A stretch of DNA of 56,176 bases from Bacteroidota bacterium (GCA_026391775.1 JAPLDK010000034.1:1-56176); one strand, 5' to 3'. Shown: positions 34,383 through 43,907, numbered from the stretch's first letter. Program-made: numbers and translations. Notes: generated from the letters alone by a model not told the origin.

Positions 34383-35738
34383 TTAAATTTTATACACAAG
34401 GCTGAAATAATTTATGCGGATTCTTATCCTCTCCCGGACTTTGGGGTGGTTTATCTTTCGGCGGTTGTGATGGTTGCTGTTTGGCCGGTTGTGGGTTGTG
34501 CTGAGGCGGCTGTTGAGGCGGTTGCTGCTTGGCCGGTTGTGGGTTGTGCTGAGGCGGCTGTTGAGGCGGTTGCTGTTTGGCCGGTTGTGGGTTGTGCTGA
34601 GGAGGCTGTTGTGGCGGTTGCTGTTTGGCCGGTTGTGGGTTGTGCTGAGGAGGCTGTTGTGGCGGTTGCTGCTTGGCCGGTTGTGGGTTCTGCTGAGGCG
34701 GCTGTTGTGGCGGTTGCTGTTTGGCCGGTTGTGGGTTCTGCTGAGGAGGCTGTTGTGGCGGTTGCTGTTTGGCCGGTTGTGGGTTGTGTTGGGTTGTGGG
34801 TTGTGCTGAGGCGGCTGTTGAGGCGGTTGCTGCTTGGCCGGTTGTGGGTTATGCTGAGGCGGCTGTTGTGGTGGTTGCTGCTTGGCAGGTGGATTTCCCT
34901 TTGGCGCCGGAGTTTCTGCAGGTCTTTGTCCTGAAGGTTTCAACTTGTCCATGCTCTCCACTTTGGATGGGGCAGGTTTGTGCCCGTCCGAAATGTTTTT
35001 TTGTACCTGTGGCCTGTATATCTGAAGTTGGTTTTTGTTCATGGTTTGTCCAGGCCTGCTGCTTTCTTTAATAGCAACCGGTGTGAATTTTTTACCAGCG
35101 CGTTTTTCCACTTCCGTTCTCTCGGGACCTGAGTTGTATGTTACATTGCGTGATTTATCTATATGGGTATTATAAATCACTGTGGAATTATTTATGATTG
35201 TAACATTGTTTGAGGACTTCACATAGTAACTATTGATGTTCCTTCTTCCAAAATCCCTGTCGTGTACAAAGGTCCACTGATTGTATGGGACATCATAGCC
35301 GCTGGAATAAGCAATATTGATGCTGACACCCGGTCCAATTGGCGCCCATCCGTAGTAACCTTCTGATCTTCTCCACGTAACCCATCCAGGACCCCATTCG
35401 TTATCGGGAACCCACATAGGTCCGTAATTTGGGTCGTTGTACCAGCGGCCATAGTGAAAAGGCGCCCATCCCCATGAATAATTAGAAACCCATGTCCAAC
35501 CCTCATTCGTGAAGATCCAGTATCCGTTAGTGGCATAAGGAGTAAACCCGGGAGCTACATTAGGCACCCAAACATATCCGTAATCCGGGCTGAGGACCCA
35601 GGTTCCGTAAGGGCTTAATTCATCATAAAAAACCTGGAAGCTGACTGGGCCCCCTTGTGCAGATGCTTGTTGCGGTATTATGGATGTGCCAAGGCCAAGC
35701 ATAAGAAACAGAGAAATAATTACAATTTTAGTTTTCAT
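34383..35738 (-). CDS. DUF6600-type secreted protein, tail frameshifted inside a tandem repeat
   Basis: The 451-residue protein has a signal peptide ending at QASAQ and a DUF6600 region rich in Trp, Tyr and Gly (YGTWVLSPDYGYVWVP, WAPFHYGRWYNDPNYGPMWV, YYGWAPIGPG), probably envelope-exposed. The C-terminal third is encoded by a 48-bp repeat. The first two copies read PAKQQPPQQPPQHNPQ, after which 17 extra bases shift the frame and the remaining copies read THNRPNSNRHNSLLS. Without the extra 17 bases the frame would end at 34390 with HKLFQPCV. The gene may be switched, mutated or misassembled. First gene of the S4 operon. Confidence 0.85.
   Translation of the reverse strand: MKTKIVIISLFLMLGLGTSIIPQQASAQGGPVSFQVFYDELSPYGTWVLSPDYGYVWVPNVAPGFTPYATNGYWIFTNEGWTWVSNYSWGWAPFHYGRWYNDPNYGPMWVPDNEWGPGWVTWRRSEGYYGWAPIGPGVSINIAYSSGYDVPYNQWTFVHDRDFGRRNINSYYVKSSNNVTIINNSTVIYNTHIDKSRNVTYNSGPERTEVEKRAGKKFTPVAIKESSRPGQTMNKNQLQIYRPQVQKNISDGHKPAPSKVESMDKLKPSGQRPAETPAPKGNPPAKQQPPQQPPQHNPQPAKQQPPQQPPQHNPQPNTTHNRPNSNRHNSLLSRTHNRPNSNRHNSRLSRTHNRPSSNRHNSLLSTTHNRPNSNRHNSLLSTTHNRPNSNRLNSRLSTTHNRPSSNRLNSRLSTTHNRPNSNHHNRRKINHPKVRERIRIRINYFSLVYKI
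34483..34883 (-). repeat. 48-bp tandem repeat array encoding a Pro/Gln-rich tail
   Basis: On the plus strand the string ggccggttgtgggtt recurs at 34483, 34531, 34579, 34627, 34675, 34723, 34771 and 34836. Six intervals are 48 bp; the last is 65 bp, that is 48 plus 17. The array has one strand G+T-rich and the other C+A-rich. It is coding, not CRISPR: units are contiguous with no spacers. Confidence 0.92.
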
Positions 35739-35773
35739 AGAATTTGTTTTATTATGATGAAATCATCACCTTA

Positions 35774-35838
35774 CAAAGTTGGGCACCTATTAACCAAGAA
35801 GTGTTACACAACTATTTATATAAGTTACATGATTCACG
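35774..35838 (-). promoter_or_regulatory. Operator-promoter S4 (upstream of the DUF6600-OmpA operon)
   Basis: Minus strand CGTGAATCATGTAAC starts at 35838, the second half-site TGTAAC occupies 35808-35803, and -7-like CAACTTTG occupies 35781-35774. Intervals are 21 bp each. The operator lies inside the last 49 bases of the DUF748 reading frame, which it extends. Confidence 0.82.
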
Positions 35839-38225
35839 CATTTTTGAGTTCGACTGAATATGACCACGCTTTTATTTTGTTTACGTTCCTTTTTATATTT
35901 TTCCCTCGGCGCTTCGTTATTTAATTCTTTCATTTTCCGGTAGGCCTTAATTAAGTCCCCCGGAAACTCACCTTTGTAGGAAATTTTATAGAAAGAAAAG
36001 CCGTTGTATGGGATATCATTATGGCCGGTAAAAATTTTCACACGGTTTTCCACGGCGTTTTTCTTAAAGCGCAGCATAAAAGCGTCTTCTCTTTCTTTGG
36101 TTAATCGTTGGAAGCTGGAATTTATAAGGGCCGACCCAATAAAACTCTTACATTTCTCTTGTATTGTAAACAGCATTGTATCTCTGACCTTTTTGTTTAT
36201 ATAATTGACAAACACAGTGTCCTTCACCGACATTTTATCAACAACAAGAGAATCAGCCTCACTTAGAACCAGATCATTTTTATTTTCAGATGATAAAAAA
36301 TATTTCTTCTTGGCTTCAAAAAACTGGATGTATTCTTTCTCTTTTTCCTCATATTCAAAGGGATAAACAGAGATAGAAGCGTCCGGATTGTTTTTTAGAA
36401 AATCAACCATTTTGTCCACAAACTTTTCCTGAACAGGAAGCAGTGAACTTTGTCTCATCTCCCACTTCAATGAGAGTGATTTCTCAATTTCAGCTTCTAA
36501 ATTGTTTACCTGCATTCTATAAGGGCCTGTTGGGGGTTTTACAAAAATGTTTTCAATCAGATCGACCAGTACATCATGCAAATGAAATTTCGGATTCTTC
36601 AAATTACCGGTAATCGGGATTTCGTAATCAATCACATTGCCACGTTCACGTATTAACGACATGATCAGGGGTAGCGGAAGCCATTTTTTATCTTTATTTC
36701 TCAGCCGTCTGCTTACCCGGGGATCAATAATCAGCAGGTGATTAACGCTTTGTATAATTCCGTTTCTCACGCTCCATTGACCATTGAATTCAATTATGCC
36801 TCTGTCTAAAGGGAAAGAAGTATATGTGATGAGATAAGCATTAAACATAGATGCAGCCACTTTTTGGAGATGATATTGCATATCATAATCTCCCTTGTCT
36901 TTGGGGTTGATGCTCAGGTTAACCGATATATTACCATACGGCTGAATGCCGGACTTAAGAGATACATTCACCCGCTTTTGATTTTTATTAATAGAATCTG
37001 CAAGAAAATAAAGAGGATTTACCGAGGTAGAAAATTTCTCGCTTATGGAAAAATCATTGAACTTAAAATCGCCTCTGTATATTGCCAGCCGGTTAATCTT
37101 GTAGTCACTCTGGAAAAAATTTTGCGCAAGTCCTTTTATGTACTCAGCAATTGTAAGGATCAGGTTGAACTTTCCGGCATCTGCCTTAGCTACTGAAAGG
37201 TTGGTCCCGTTTTTTCCAAACATCATCTGGAGGTTATCCAGGTAATCATAACGCTCATATTTGAAATAAGGATGGATAAGCGATAATGAATCGAAAAGAT
37301 AGATATGATTCTTTGGGCTCAACTCAACTATTTGCAATGCCAGTTTGTCGCAGGCCGCATAATCATCATCCAAATTTTTTCCACAATGAAAATCATCGAA
37401 CACCAGCAATCCTTTGGCATTCAGATTTTCCCGGTCTTTAAAATTTCCGGTTGCTTTAATATCGGCTTCAAGGTTGGAACTGAAGTTTCCGTAATTCGAC
37501 AGAACTTTGAGGTATTGTTCCAGGAATTTCAAATCGTATTTATGAACGATAATGGCAAAACGATAATCCAGTTTTTTAAAGTTGATTGTTACATTGCCAT
37601 TTGCATCACCCTTCCCGGGCCCCGAAAGGAATGAAAATTTTACCGCTATTGTATCTGCATTCCAATACTTGCCTTTACTTTCAAGATTTACTTCTCTGAT
37701 AAAATAATTAATTGGAGTTACGTTTTCATAGTAAGAGAACTCCCCGTTTTTAATTGTGATATTCAAAATATTAAAATGAACCGCTGATCGAGTAGTACGG
37801 GGTTTCTCAGGAGTAAATAGCTTTATCCAATCAGAAAAATTTAATTCCCTTTTATTTTGAATAATTATTCCTTTTGGATGGTCTAAAGTGATCTCTTCTA
37901 TCTCAATGGTTTTTGATAATAATTTAAGCATAGCAAAATTTGCGCTTACACCATTTGCTGAAAAGAAAATGCTGTCGACATTTGTTAAGGCAGGCGGGAT
38001 TTTTGATTCATAAATTTTCAGATTGCTGATGTGGACATAACCGGTAAAGGGATTAAAGTAAACCCAGCTCATTTTGATTTGCCTTCCTAAGTATCTTCCA
38101 CCATACTTTTCAACCAGATATTTTGTGACAGGTGAAACCAATATAATAACAGCAATTACTGTAATTATAATCGAACTGATTACAATAATGAATGCTTTTT
38201 TTAACTTGGTGTTTGCAATTTTCAT
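35790..38225 (-). CDS. DUF748/AsmA-like envelope protein
   Basis: Very long protein of 811 residues anchored by one N-terminal helix (AFIIVISSIIITVIAVIIL). The following region (WVYFNPFTGYVHISNLKIYE) and the repeated long beta segments are typical of DUF748, a relative of AsmA proteins thought to bridge inner and outer membranes and move lipids. A C-terminal OmpA-like stretch is possible (DKMVDFLKNNPDASISVYPF). The final residues KCVNHVTYINSCVTLLG are the S4 operator read in frame. It follows the PAP2 gene by three bases. Confidence 0.82.
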   Translation of the reverse strand: MKIANTKLKKAFIIVISSIIITVIAVIILVSPVTKYLVEKYGGRYLGRQIKMSWVYFNPFTGYVHISNLKIYESKIPPALTNVDSIFFSANGVSANFAMLKLLSKTIEIEEITLDHPKGIIIQNKRELNFSDWIKLFTPEKPRTTRSAVHFNILNITIKNGEFSYYENVTPINYFIREVNLESKGKYWNADTIAVKFSFLSGPGKGDANGNVTINFKKLDYRFAIIVHKYDLKFLEQYLKVLSNYGNFSSNLEADIKATGNFKDRENLNAKGLLVFDDFHCGKNLDDDYAACDKLALQIVELSPKNHIYLFDSLSLIHPYFKYERYDYLDNLQMMFGKNGTNLSVAKADAGKFNLILTIAEYIKGLAQNFFQSDYKINRLAIYRGDFKFNDFSISEKFSTSVNPLYFLADSINKNQKRVNVSLKSGIQPYGNISVNLSINPKDKGDYDMQYHLQKVAASMFNAYLITYTSFPLDRGIIEFNGQWSVRNGIIQSVNHLLIIDPRVSRRLRNKDKKWLPLPLIMSLIRERGNVIDYEIPITGNLKNPKFHLHDVLVDLIENIFVKPPTGPYRMQVNNLEAEIEKSLSLKWEMRQSSLLPVQEKFVDKMVDFLKNNPDASISVYPFEYEEKEKEYIQFFEAKKKYFLSSENKNDLVLSEADSLVVDKMSVKDTVFVNYINKKVRDTMLFTIQEKCKSFIGSALINSSFQRLTKEREDAFMLRFKKNAVENRVKIFTGHNDIPYNGFSFYKISYKGEFPGDLIKAYRKMKELNNEAPREKYKKERKQNKSVVIFSRTQKCVNHVTYINSCVTLLG

Positions 38226-38228
38226 GTT

Positions 38229-39140
38229 TCACCTGCCTGAAGTGAGAAGGCGTTTATAGTCCAGTTTCCAAGCGACATTTACACCCACTACGTCGGGTGA
38301 TGTAGACATGCCTACAGACAGGTATTTACTGCAAGGGATCTTGTGCAATGCGGGAACAACAATACCGATGATCGCACCAAGTGCAAAACCCACAGCATCA
38401 TCTGATGGGAAATGATCCAAAGATCTAATTCTTGCATATCCCATGAACAATGGCGGAACAGAGGCAGCGAGGTACAGAAGATATTTTACCGCTCCGATAT
38501 TGGGATGATAGTCGCAATATACCTTGACCATGAAAAAAGTGCTGTAGGCGCAGGAAGCAACATGTCCGCTATAGAATGAATTGCGGTTGTTGCTGTTCTT
38601 TTGGGCATCAGCGCCTAATTCGGGATAGTAAACCGCCGGCCGGTAACGGTTCTGAAAGTATGGTCCAAGAGGGCTATAGTTATAAAATGTAAATGTAACG
38701 GTATGCCCTTCCACATACATGAACAGCAAGTGAAGCCAATCCTTGCGGATATTTTTATCAATCATCAGCAAACTGGGTAAAAGAAAAATGCCAATCTCCC
38801 CGTAATCGGAAACCTTCTTCCAAATGGCGCGATCGGATGTTTGTTGTTTTAACGCCCATTTGTCAACTGAGTTAATTAAATTTTTCTGCTCATCCGTATT
38901 CGCAAACAGCAGTTCTTCATCAGAAAGCGGCGCCTTACTTTTCAAGCGGGGGATGGCAAAGAAATCTCCGACCATCCCTACGGCTATTATAGACCCTTCC
39001 ACAAAGTAGTTAACACGATAGACCTTTGTTTTTATGGGCTTTAGAGCTGAGTCGCTGATTTTTAAAAGCGAGTCGGCCGGAAAACAAAACACATTAACGC
39101 AAACTAATAGGGTAACAAAAAAACAGAATATGGTTCTCAT
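38229..39140 (-). CDS. PAP2-superfamily phosphatase, second copy
   Basis: The 303-residue protein, starting at the ATG at 39140 (MRTIFCFFVTLLV), has a signal peptide ending near VFCF. The PAP2 motifs are degenerate but readable: NRYRPAVYYPE, NSFYSGHVASCAY and RIRSLDHFPSDDAVG, with the catalytic histidines present. Only loosely similar to the other PAP2 in this window. Part of the minus operon that starts with the repeat kinase; likely acts on phospholipid or lipid carriers at the periplasmic face. Confidence 0.8.
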   Translation of the reverse strand: MRTIFCFFVTLLVCVNVFCFPADSLLKISDSALKPIKTKVYRVNYFVEGSIIAVGMVGDFFAIPRLKSKAPLSDEELLFANTDEQKNLINSVDKWALKQQTSDRAIWKKVSDYGEIGIFLLPSLLMIDKNIRKDWLHLLFMYVEGHTVTFTFYNYSPLGPYFQNRYRPAVYYPELGADAQKNSNNRNSFYSGHVASCAYSTFFMVKVYCDYHPNIGAVKYLLYLAASVPPLFMGYARIRSLDHFPSDDAVGFALGAIIGIVVPALHKIPCSKYLSVGMSTSPDVVGVNVAWKLDYKRLLTSGR

Positions 39141-39184
39141 TAAATACAATGTTGTTAATTTGAAAGGAAAGGTGTTCCTTCATC

Positions 39185-41191
39185 TCATCTGCCTATGAAT
39201 TTCCTAACCTTCGCTATCAAATCATCCTGTGTGAATGGTTTAGGCAAATAATCATCGCATCCGGCTTCGAGGAAAAACTCTCTGTCACTTGTCATGGCAA
39301 AGGCTGTAACTGCAATGACCGGCAGATCGCGACGGAAGGATTTAATAAGCTTCATTGCTTCCAGGCCATCCATACGGGGCATTTTTATGTCCATGAGGAC
39401 TACAGCTATTTCAGGATGTATTTTACACAGTTCGACAGCTTCCAACCCATTTACAGCAATGAGGAGATGGATACCAGTGGATCGTAAAACCTCTTCGAGA
39501 AAATGCACGTTCGACTCTTCATCTTCCGCAATAAGCAGTGTTTTATCACGCCAATCATTCCGGGAAACAGCAAGGGTCCGTATAACCTTCATGTTACGGT
39601 CAGAAACCTGAATTGCAGGCAGATAGGGTATCTCAACGAAAAAAGTACTGCCCTCACCCGGTTTTGATTCCACCCTTATCAAACCTGACATCATCCGGAT
39701 ATATGCGTTTGAAATTGACAAACCAAGTCCCAATCCACCATATTTCCGGGACATCGTGATTTCAATTTGGCGGAATTGGTCGAAAATAACCTGCTTTTCC
39801 TGCTCTTCTATTCCAATCCCGGTATCTTTCACAGTCACGATAAGTCTGTCACCTTCCCTTGAATATGTAACATCGATACTTCCGGCATCTGTATATTTGA
39901 TTGCATTTTCGATCAGATTACTGAAAATCTGCTTCAATTTTACAAGATCTCCCCGAATGATTGCATCTTCATCTGTTATTTTTTTACTGAATCTTAGTTG
40001 CAGGTTCCGGTGTTCTGATTTAGGTTTAAACGATGCGAATAGTTCATCCATCATTTCCCCCAGATTGAAGGTGCTGAGTTGTAAATCTATTTGTCCGGTT
40101 GTTATTTTTGAAATCTCAACGATATCGGTAATAATATGTAAAAGTTGGTGGGACTGGCTATTGATGATTCCGATATAATCGTCGCGCTGACTTTCAGTAA
40201 GCTCCGGGTCCTTGAGAAAACTGGCAAAACCCAGGATCTGGTTCATGGGGGTGCGTATTTCATGCGAAAGATTATTCAAAAAGGCCGATTTCAGGTTATC
40301 GCTCTCTTCTGCTTTTTCCTTTGCTTTTATCAGTTCTGCAGCCTGTTTTTCCTTCTCTACATTTTGAAAGAGAAGTTCTTTGTTGGCAATGATTATTTCC
40401 TGTTCTGCCCTCTTACGTTCGGTGATGTCTCTTACAGTTGCCTGAATTACCCGTTCGCCTCCTAAATTGATAGCCGATAAAAATACTTCCGCAGGGAAAT
40501 CATCGCCATTAGAATGGCGATGATTCCACTCAAAGTGGTTCATACCTTGCTGAAATGTGTTTTTAATTTTTTCCGCTGCACATTCAAAAGAATCTCTTCC
40601 ATCGGATTGTGCAGGAGGAGAAAGGTCTGCAGGATGAAATTTTACAAATTCTTCTTTACTATTTATTCCAAATATTTCTAATGTTCGTGAATTACAATCA
40701 AAAAAACCCTTTTCATTCAAAAGCATGATTGCATCGCTTGAACCTTCGAATATAGATTTGAATTTCTCTTCGCTCTCCTGCAGCGCCTGCACCGCCTGCT
40801 TACGCTTACTTTCAAGCTCATATTCGTGCAAGGCTCTTTTAATTGCAGGAACTAACCGTTCAAGTTTATTTTTAAGCACGTAATCTGTTGCCCCGTTTAA
40901 CATCGCATTAATAGCGGCATCTTCTCCCATTGTTCCTGAAACAAATATGAATGGGATGTGAACATATTTTTCTCTCGCAACCTTTAAGGCTTCGTTACCA
41001 TTGTAATCGGGTAGGTTGTAATCAGATAATATTAAGTTAATATGTTCCTTCTCCAGAATATTTAAGTAGTCTTTTTCGTTATCGGTCAAAAAATAATCAT
41101 ACCCGATTTTCCCACAGTCAATAATAGAATTTATTAACTCGGAATCTTCCTGAGAATCTTCAAGGTGCAGTATTTTTATTTTTTTATTCAT
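39185..41191 (-). CDS. Hybrid sensor histidine kinase, REC-PAS-HisKA-HATPase-REC
   Basis: Cytoplasmic signalling protein of 668 residues; the ATG at 41191 is chosen over TTG 41206. Residues 1-120 are a receiver (ILHLEDSQEDSE, LILSDYNLPDYNG). A PAS domain follows (FKSIFEGSSDAIMLLNEKGF), then one copy of the same helical linker that is amplified in the neighbouring kinase (IIIANKELLFQNVEKEK). HisKA is NLSHEIRTPMNQILGF, the ATPase part has the glycine-rich GGLGLGLSIS, and the C-terminal receiver has LMDIKMPRMDG. It lacks membrane helices, so input probably comes from partners encoded beside it. Confidence 0.92.
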   Translation of the reverse strand: MNKKIKILHLEDSQEDSELINSIIDCGKIGYDYFLTDNEKDYLNILEKEHINLILSDYNLPDYNGNEALKVAREKYVHIPFIFVSGTMGEDAAINAMLNGATDYVLKNKLERLVPAIKRALHEYELESKRKQAVQALQESEEKFKSIFEGSSDAIMLLNEKGFFDCNSRTLEIFGINSKEEFVKFHPADLSPPAQSDGRDSFECAAEKIKNTFQQGMNHFEWNHRHSNGDDFPAEVFLSAINLGGERVIQATVRDITERKRAEQEIIIANKELLFQNVEKEKQAAELIKAKEKAEESDNLKSAFLNNLSHEIRTPMNQILGFASFLKDPELTESQRDDYIGIINSQSHQLLHIITDIVEISKITTGQIDLQLSTFNLGEMMDELFASFKPKSEHRNLQLRFSKKITDEDAIIRGDLVKLKQIFSNLIENAIKYTDAGSIDVTYSREGDRLIVTVKDTGIGIEEQEKQVIFDQFRQIEITMSRKYGGLGLGLSISNAYIRMMSGLIRVESKPGEGSTFFVEIPYLPAIQVSDRNMKVIRTLAVSRNDWRDKTLLIAEDEESNVHFLEEVLRSTGIHLLIAVNGLEAVELCKIHPEIAVVLMDIKMPRMDGLEAMKLIKSFRRDLPVIAVTAFAMTSDREFFLEAGCDDYLPKPFTQDDLIAKVRKFIGR

Positions 41192-41226
41192 GGATGAAGG
41201 TACCAATAATGTTAAAAAAAATAATC

Positions 41227-41673
41227 TTATTGCTTAGGTCCGGGAGGCTGTTGATTAATGACAGCCCAATATTGTCCCAAAACTTTAATTGAATTTCTAA
41301 ACTGAGCAATATCAACTGGTTTAACCACATAAGAATTGGCGCCAAGATTGTAACTCTCAACCATATCTCTTTCTTCACGGGATGATGTAACCATGATAAC
41401 AGGGATAAGCTTTAAATTAGGATCTGAGCGAATATGTTTAAGCACTTCTATTCCATTCATCTTAGGCATTTTTATATCTAACAGAATAACAGCAGGAAGG
41501 CCATTTCCATTAGCAAATTTTCCACGTTTGTGCAGGTAATCCAATGCCTCTTCTCCATCTTCTGCAACAACAACCTCGTTAGCAAGATTGCTTTCGGCAA
41601 GGGTAGCGATGGTAAGCTCAACATCCTGAGGACTGTCGTCTACAATAAGAATTTTTTTTACTTCTGCAATCAT
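41227..41673 (-). CDS. Single-domain response regulator (RcpA-like)
   Basis: Receiver-only protein of 148 residues with no output domain. The acidic pocket VDDSPQD, phosphoacceptor context LLDIKMPKMNG, the Thr/Ser switch VMVTSS and the Lys in VVKPVD are all present. Such proteins usually pass phosphate between kinases. Between the repeat kinase (24 bases) and the hybrid kinase (35 bases) in one operon, suggesting a phosphorelay. Confidence 0.92.
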   Translation of the reverse strand: MIAEVKKILIVDDSPQDVELTIATLAESNLANEVVVAEDGEEALDYLHKRGKFANGNGLPAVILLDIKMPKMNGIEVLKHIRSDPNLKLIPVIMVTSSREERDMVESYNLGANSYVVKPVDIAQFRNSIKVLGQYWAVINQQPPGPKQ

Positions 41674-41697
41674 AATTTGATTCTTTAATAATGGTTA

Positions 41698-43875
41698 TTA
41701 ATTATTCGGTATGCTAAAGTAGAATTTGGCGCCATGGTCTACTTCACCTTTTGCCCAACATGTTCCGCCATGCCGCGTTACGATTCTATTCACATTTGCA
41801 AGCCCAATTCCGATCCCTTCAAAATCCCTGGTTTTATGTAACCGCTGGAAAACGCCGAATAGTTTATCTGCAAACTTCATATCAAAGCCGGCACCATTAT
41901 CCCTGATAAAAAATATTGTTATATCATTTTCAATTTTACTTCCAATATCGATCACTGCTTTTTCTTTTTTTCGTGAATATTTCAAAGCGTTGGAGATAAG
42001 ATTAACCCAAACCTGGTTGATTAAGGTTTCGTCACCTCTTGTATCTGAAAGTTCTGATATATTTATTTCAATATTTCTGCCGGCCAATTCATCGCTGAAA
42101 GTTTTAAGCACCTGGGTTACCATGCTTTTTGAATTAATATTTGTTCGTTGCAGTTCCGACCTGCTTAATCTTGAAAATGTCAATAATGCATCTATAAGAT
42201 TTCCCATTTCCTGGGATGCCTTTGAAACAATGTTCAGATGTCTTAAACCTGTCTCGTCGAGTTGTGCTGAATTATTTTTAATCAGTAGATCAACAAAACC
42301 ACCAATATGTCTCAAGGGGGCCCTCAGATCGTGAGAGACAGAATAACTGAATGCCTCGAGTTCTTTATTTGCTGTTTCTCCTTTTTCTATCTCATTTTTT
42401 TGAAAGACAAGTTCTTTGTTCGTAATGATTAACGCTGCAGCCCGTTTTTCTTTCACTTCGTTCTGAATGATCAGTTCTCTGTTAGCAATGATTAATTCTG
42501 CCGCCCGCTTTTCTTTCTCTGCGTTTTGAAAGGCAAGTTCTTTGTTAGCAATGATTAATTCTGCTGCCCGTTTTTCTTTCTCCTCGTTTTGAAAGGCAAG
42601 TTCTTTGTTAGCCATGGATAGCTCATCTGCCCGCTTTTCTTTCTCTTCGTTTTGAAAGGCAAGTTCTTTATTCGCAACGATCAACTCATCTGCCCGTTTT
42701 TCTTTCTCTTCGTTTTGAAAGGCAAGCTCCTTGTTTGCAAGAATTAATTCATCTGCCCGCTTTTCTTTCTCCCTGTTTTGAAAGGCAAGCTCTTTGTTGG
42801 CAAGAATTAATTCATCTGCCCGCTTTTCTTTCTCCCTGTTTTGAAAGGCAAGTTCTTTGTTAGCAATGATTAATTCTTTTGCCCGTTTTTCTTTTTCGGC
42901 ATTTTGCAAGGCGAGCTTTTTATTAGCAATGATTAATTCCGCTGCCCGTTTTTCTTTCTCTTCGTTCTGAAAGGCAAGTTCTTTGTTCGCAACGATTAAC
43001 TCATCGGCCCGTTTTTCTTTCTCTTCGTTTTGAAAAGCAAGTTCTTTATTCGCAATGATTAACTCGTCTGCCCGTTTTTCTTTCTCCCTGTTTTGAAAAG
43101 CAAGTTCTTTGTTCGCAATGATTAATTCATCTGCCCTTTTTTCTTTATCCTCGTTTTGAATGGCAAGTTTTTTGTTAGCAATGATTAATTCTTTTGCACG
43201 CTTTTCTTTCTCCCTGTTTTGAAAAGCAAGTTCTTCGTTAGCAATGACTAACTCATCGGCCCGCTTTTCCTTCTCCTTGTTTTGAAAGGCAAGTTCTTTG
43301 TTAGCAATGATTAATTCATCTGCCCGCTTTTCTTTCTCCCTGTTTTGAAAGGCAAGTTCTCTGTTAGCAATGATTAACTCTTTTGCCCGTTTCTCTTTCT
43401 CCTCGTTTTGAAAGGCAAGCTTTTTGTTAGCAATGACTAACTCTGCTGCCCGTTTTTCTTTCTCCTCGTTTTGAAAGGCAAGTTCTTTATTAGCAATAAT
43501 TAACTCATCTGCCCGCTTTTCTTTTTCCCTGTTTTGAAAGACAAGCTCTATGTTGGCAACGTTTAATTCTGCGGCCCTTTTTTCTTTCTCTTCGGTTTGA
43601 AAAACAAGTTCTAAGTCAGCAATGACAAGTTCGGCAGCCCGTTTCTCTTTCTCTTCGGTTTGAAAAACAAGTTCTTTGTCAGCAATGACAAGCTCGGCAG
43701 CCCGTTTCTCTTTCTCTTCGGTTTGAAAAACAAGTTCTAAATCAGCAATGACAAGCTCGGCAGCCCGCTTTTCTTTCTCTTCGTTCTGAAAGGCAAGTTC
43801 TCTTTTAGCAATGATCAGCTCATTCGGTTTTTTGTTTTTAACCTGATCGCGTCTCGACAAAGGTTTCAGCTTCAT
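41698..43875 (-). CDS. Histidine kinase with ~23-copy 21-residue coiled-coil repeat
   Basis: The 725-residue protein has no recognisable sensor domain. Residues about 16-498 are some 23 head-to-tail copies of a 21-residue unit whose core is RADELIIANKELAFQN and which ends in EKEK. The rest is a phytochrome-kinase-like transmitter: HisKA with FSYSVSHDLRAPLRHIGG (His515), the N box VWVNLISNALKYS, and the G boxes DNGAGFD and EGIGIGLANV. 21 residues equal three heptads, so unit gains or losses keep coiled-coil register. First gene of the S5 operon. Confidence 0.92.
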   Translation of the reverse strand: MKLKPLSRRDQVKNKKPNELIIAKRELAFQNEEKEKRAAELVIADLELVFQTEEKEKRAAELVIADKELVFQTEEKEKRAAELVIADLELVFQTEEKEKRAAELNVANIELVFQNREKEKRADELIIANKELAFQNEEKEKRAAELVIANKKLAFQNEEKEKRAKELIIANRELAFQNREKEKRADELIIANKELAFQNKEKEKRADELVIANEELAFQNREKEKRAKELIIANKKLAIQNEDKEKRADELIIANKELAFQNREKEKRADELIIANKELAFQNEEKEKRADELIVANKELAFQNEEKEKRAAELIIANKKLALQNAEKEKRAKELIIANKELAFQNREKEKRADELILANKELAFQNREKEKRADELILANKELAFQNEEKEKRADELIVANKELAFQNEEKEKRADELSMANKELAFQNEEKEKRAAELIIANKELAFQNAEKEKRAAELIIANRELIIQNEVKEKRAAALIITNKELVFQKNEIEKGETANKELEAFSYSVSHDLRAPLRHIGGFVDLLIKNNSAQLDETGLRHLNIVSKASQEMGNLIDALLTFSRLSRSELQRTNINSKSMVTQVLKTFSDELAGRNIEINISELSDTRGDETLINQVWVNLISNALKYSRKKEKAVIDIGSKIENDITIFFIRDNGAGFDMKFADKLFGVFQRLHKTRDFEGIGIGLANVNRIVTRHGGTCWAKGEVDHGAKFYFSIPNN
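42382..43830 (-). repeat. 63-bp coding tandem repeat, about 23 units
   Basis: About 1.45 kb of contiguous 63-bp units encode the coiled coil of the histidine kinase. Units differ at scattered positions (RAAEL, RADEL and RAKEL variants), with some near-identical runs, suggesting repeated unequal exchange. The adjacent hybrid kinase holds one diverged copy of the unit. No spacers are present, so not a CRISPR array. Confidence 0.93.
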
Positions 43876-43907
43876 AATGTGAGTATAAATGAATTTTTAC
43901 AGTATAG

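Noticed and set aside
34446-34934. Plus-strand open frames over the 48-bp array
   Set aside because: They are low-complexity shadows of the minus-strand DUF6600 repeat, with no start context and no family similarity.
42382-43830. CRISPR-like periodic repeat
   Set aside because: The units are contiguous 63-bp coding repeats with no spacers and the reading frame is open throughout, so this is a coiled-coil array.
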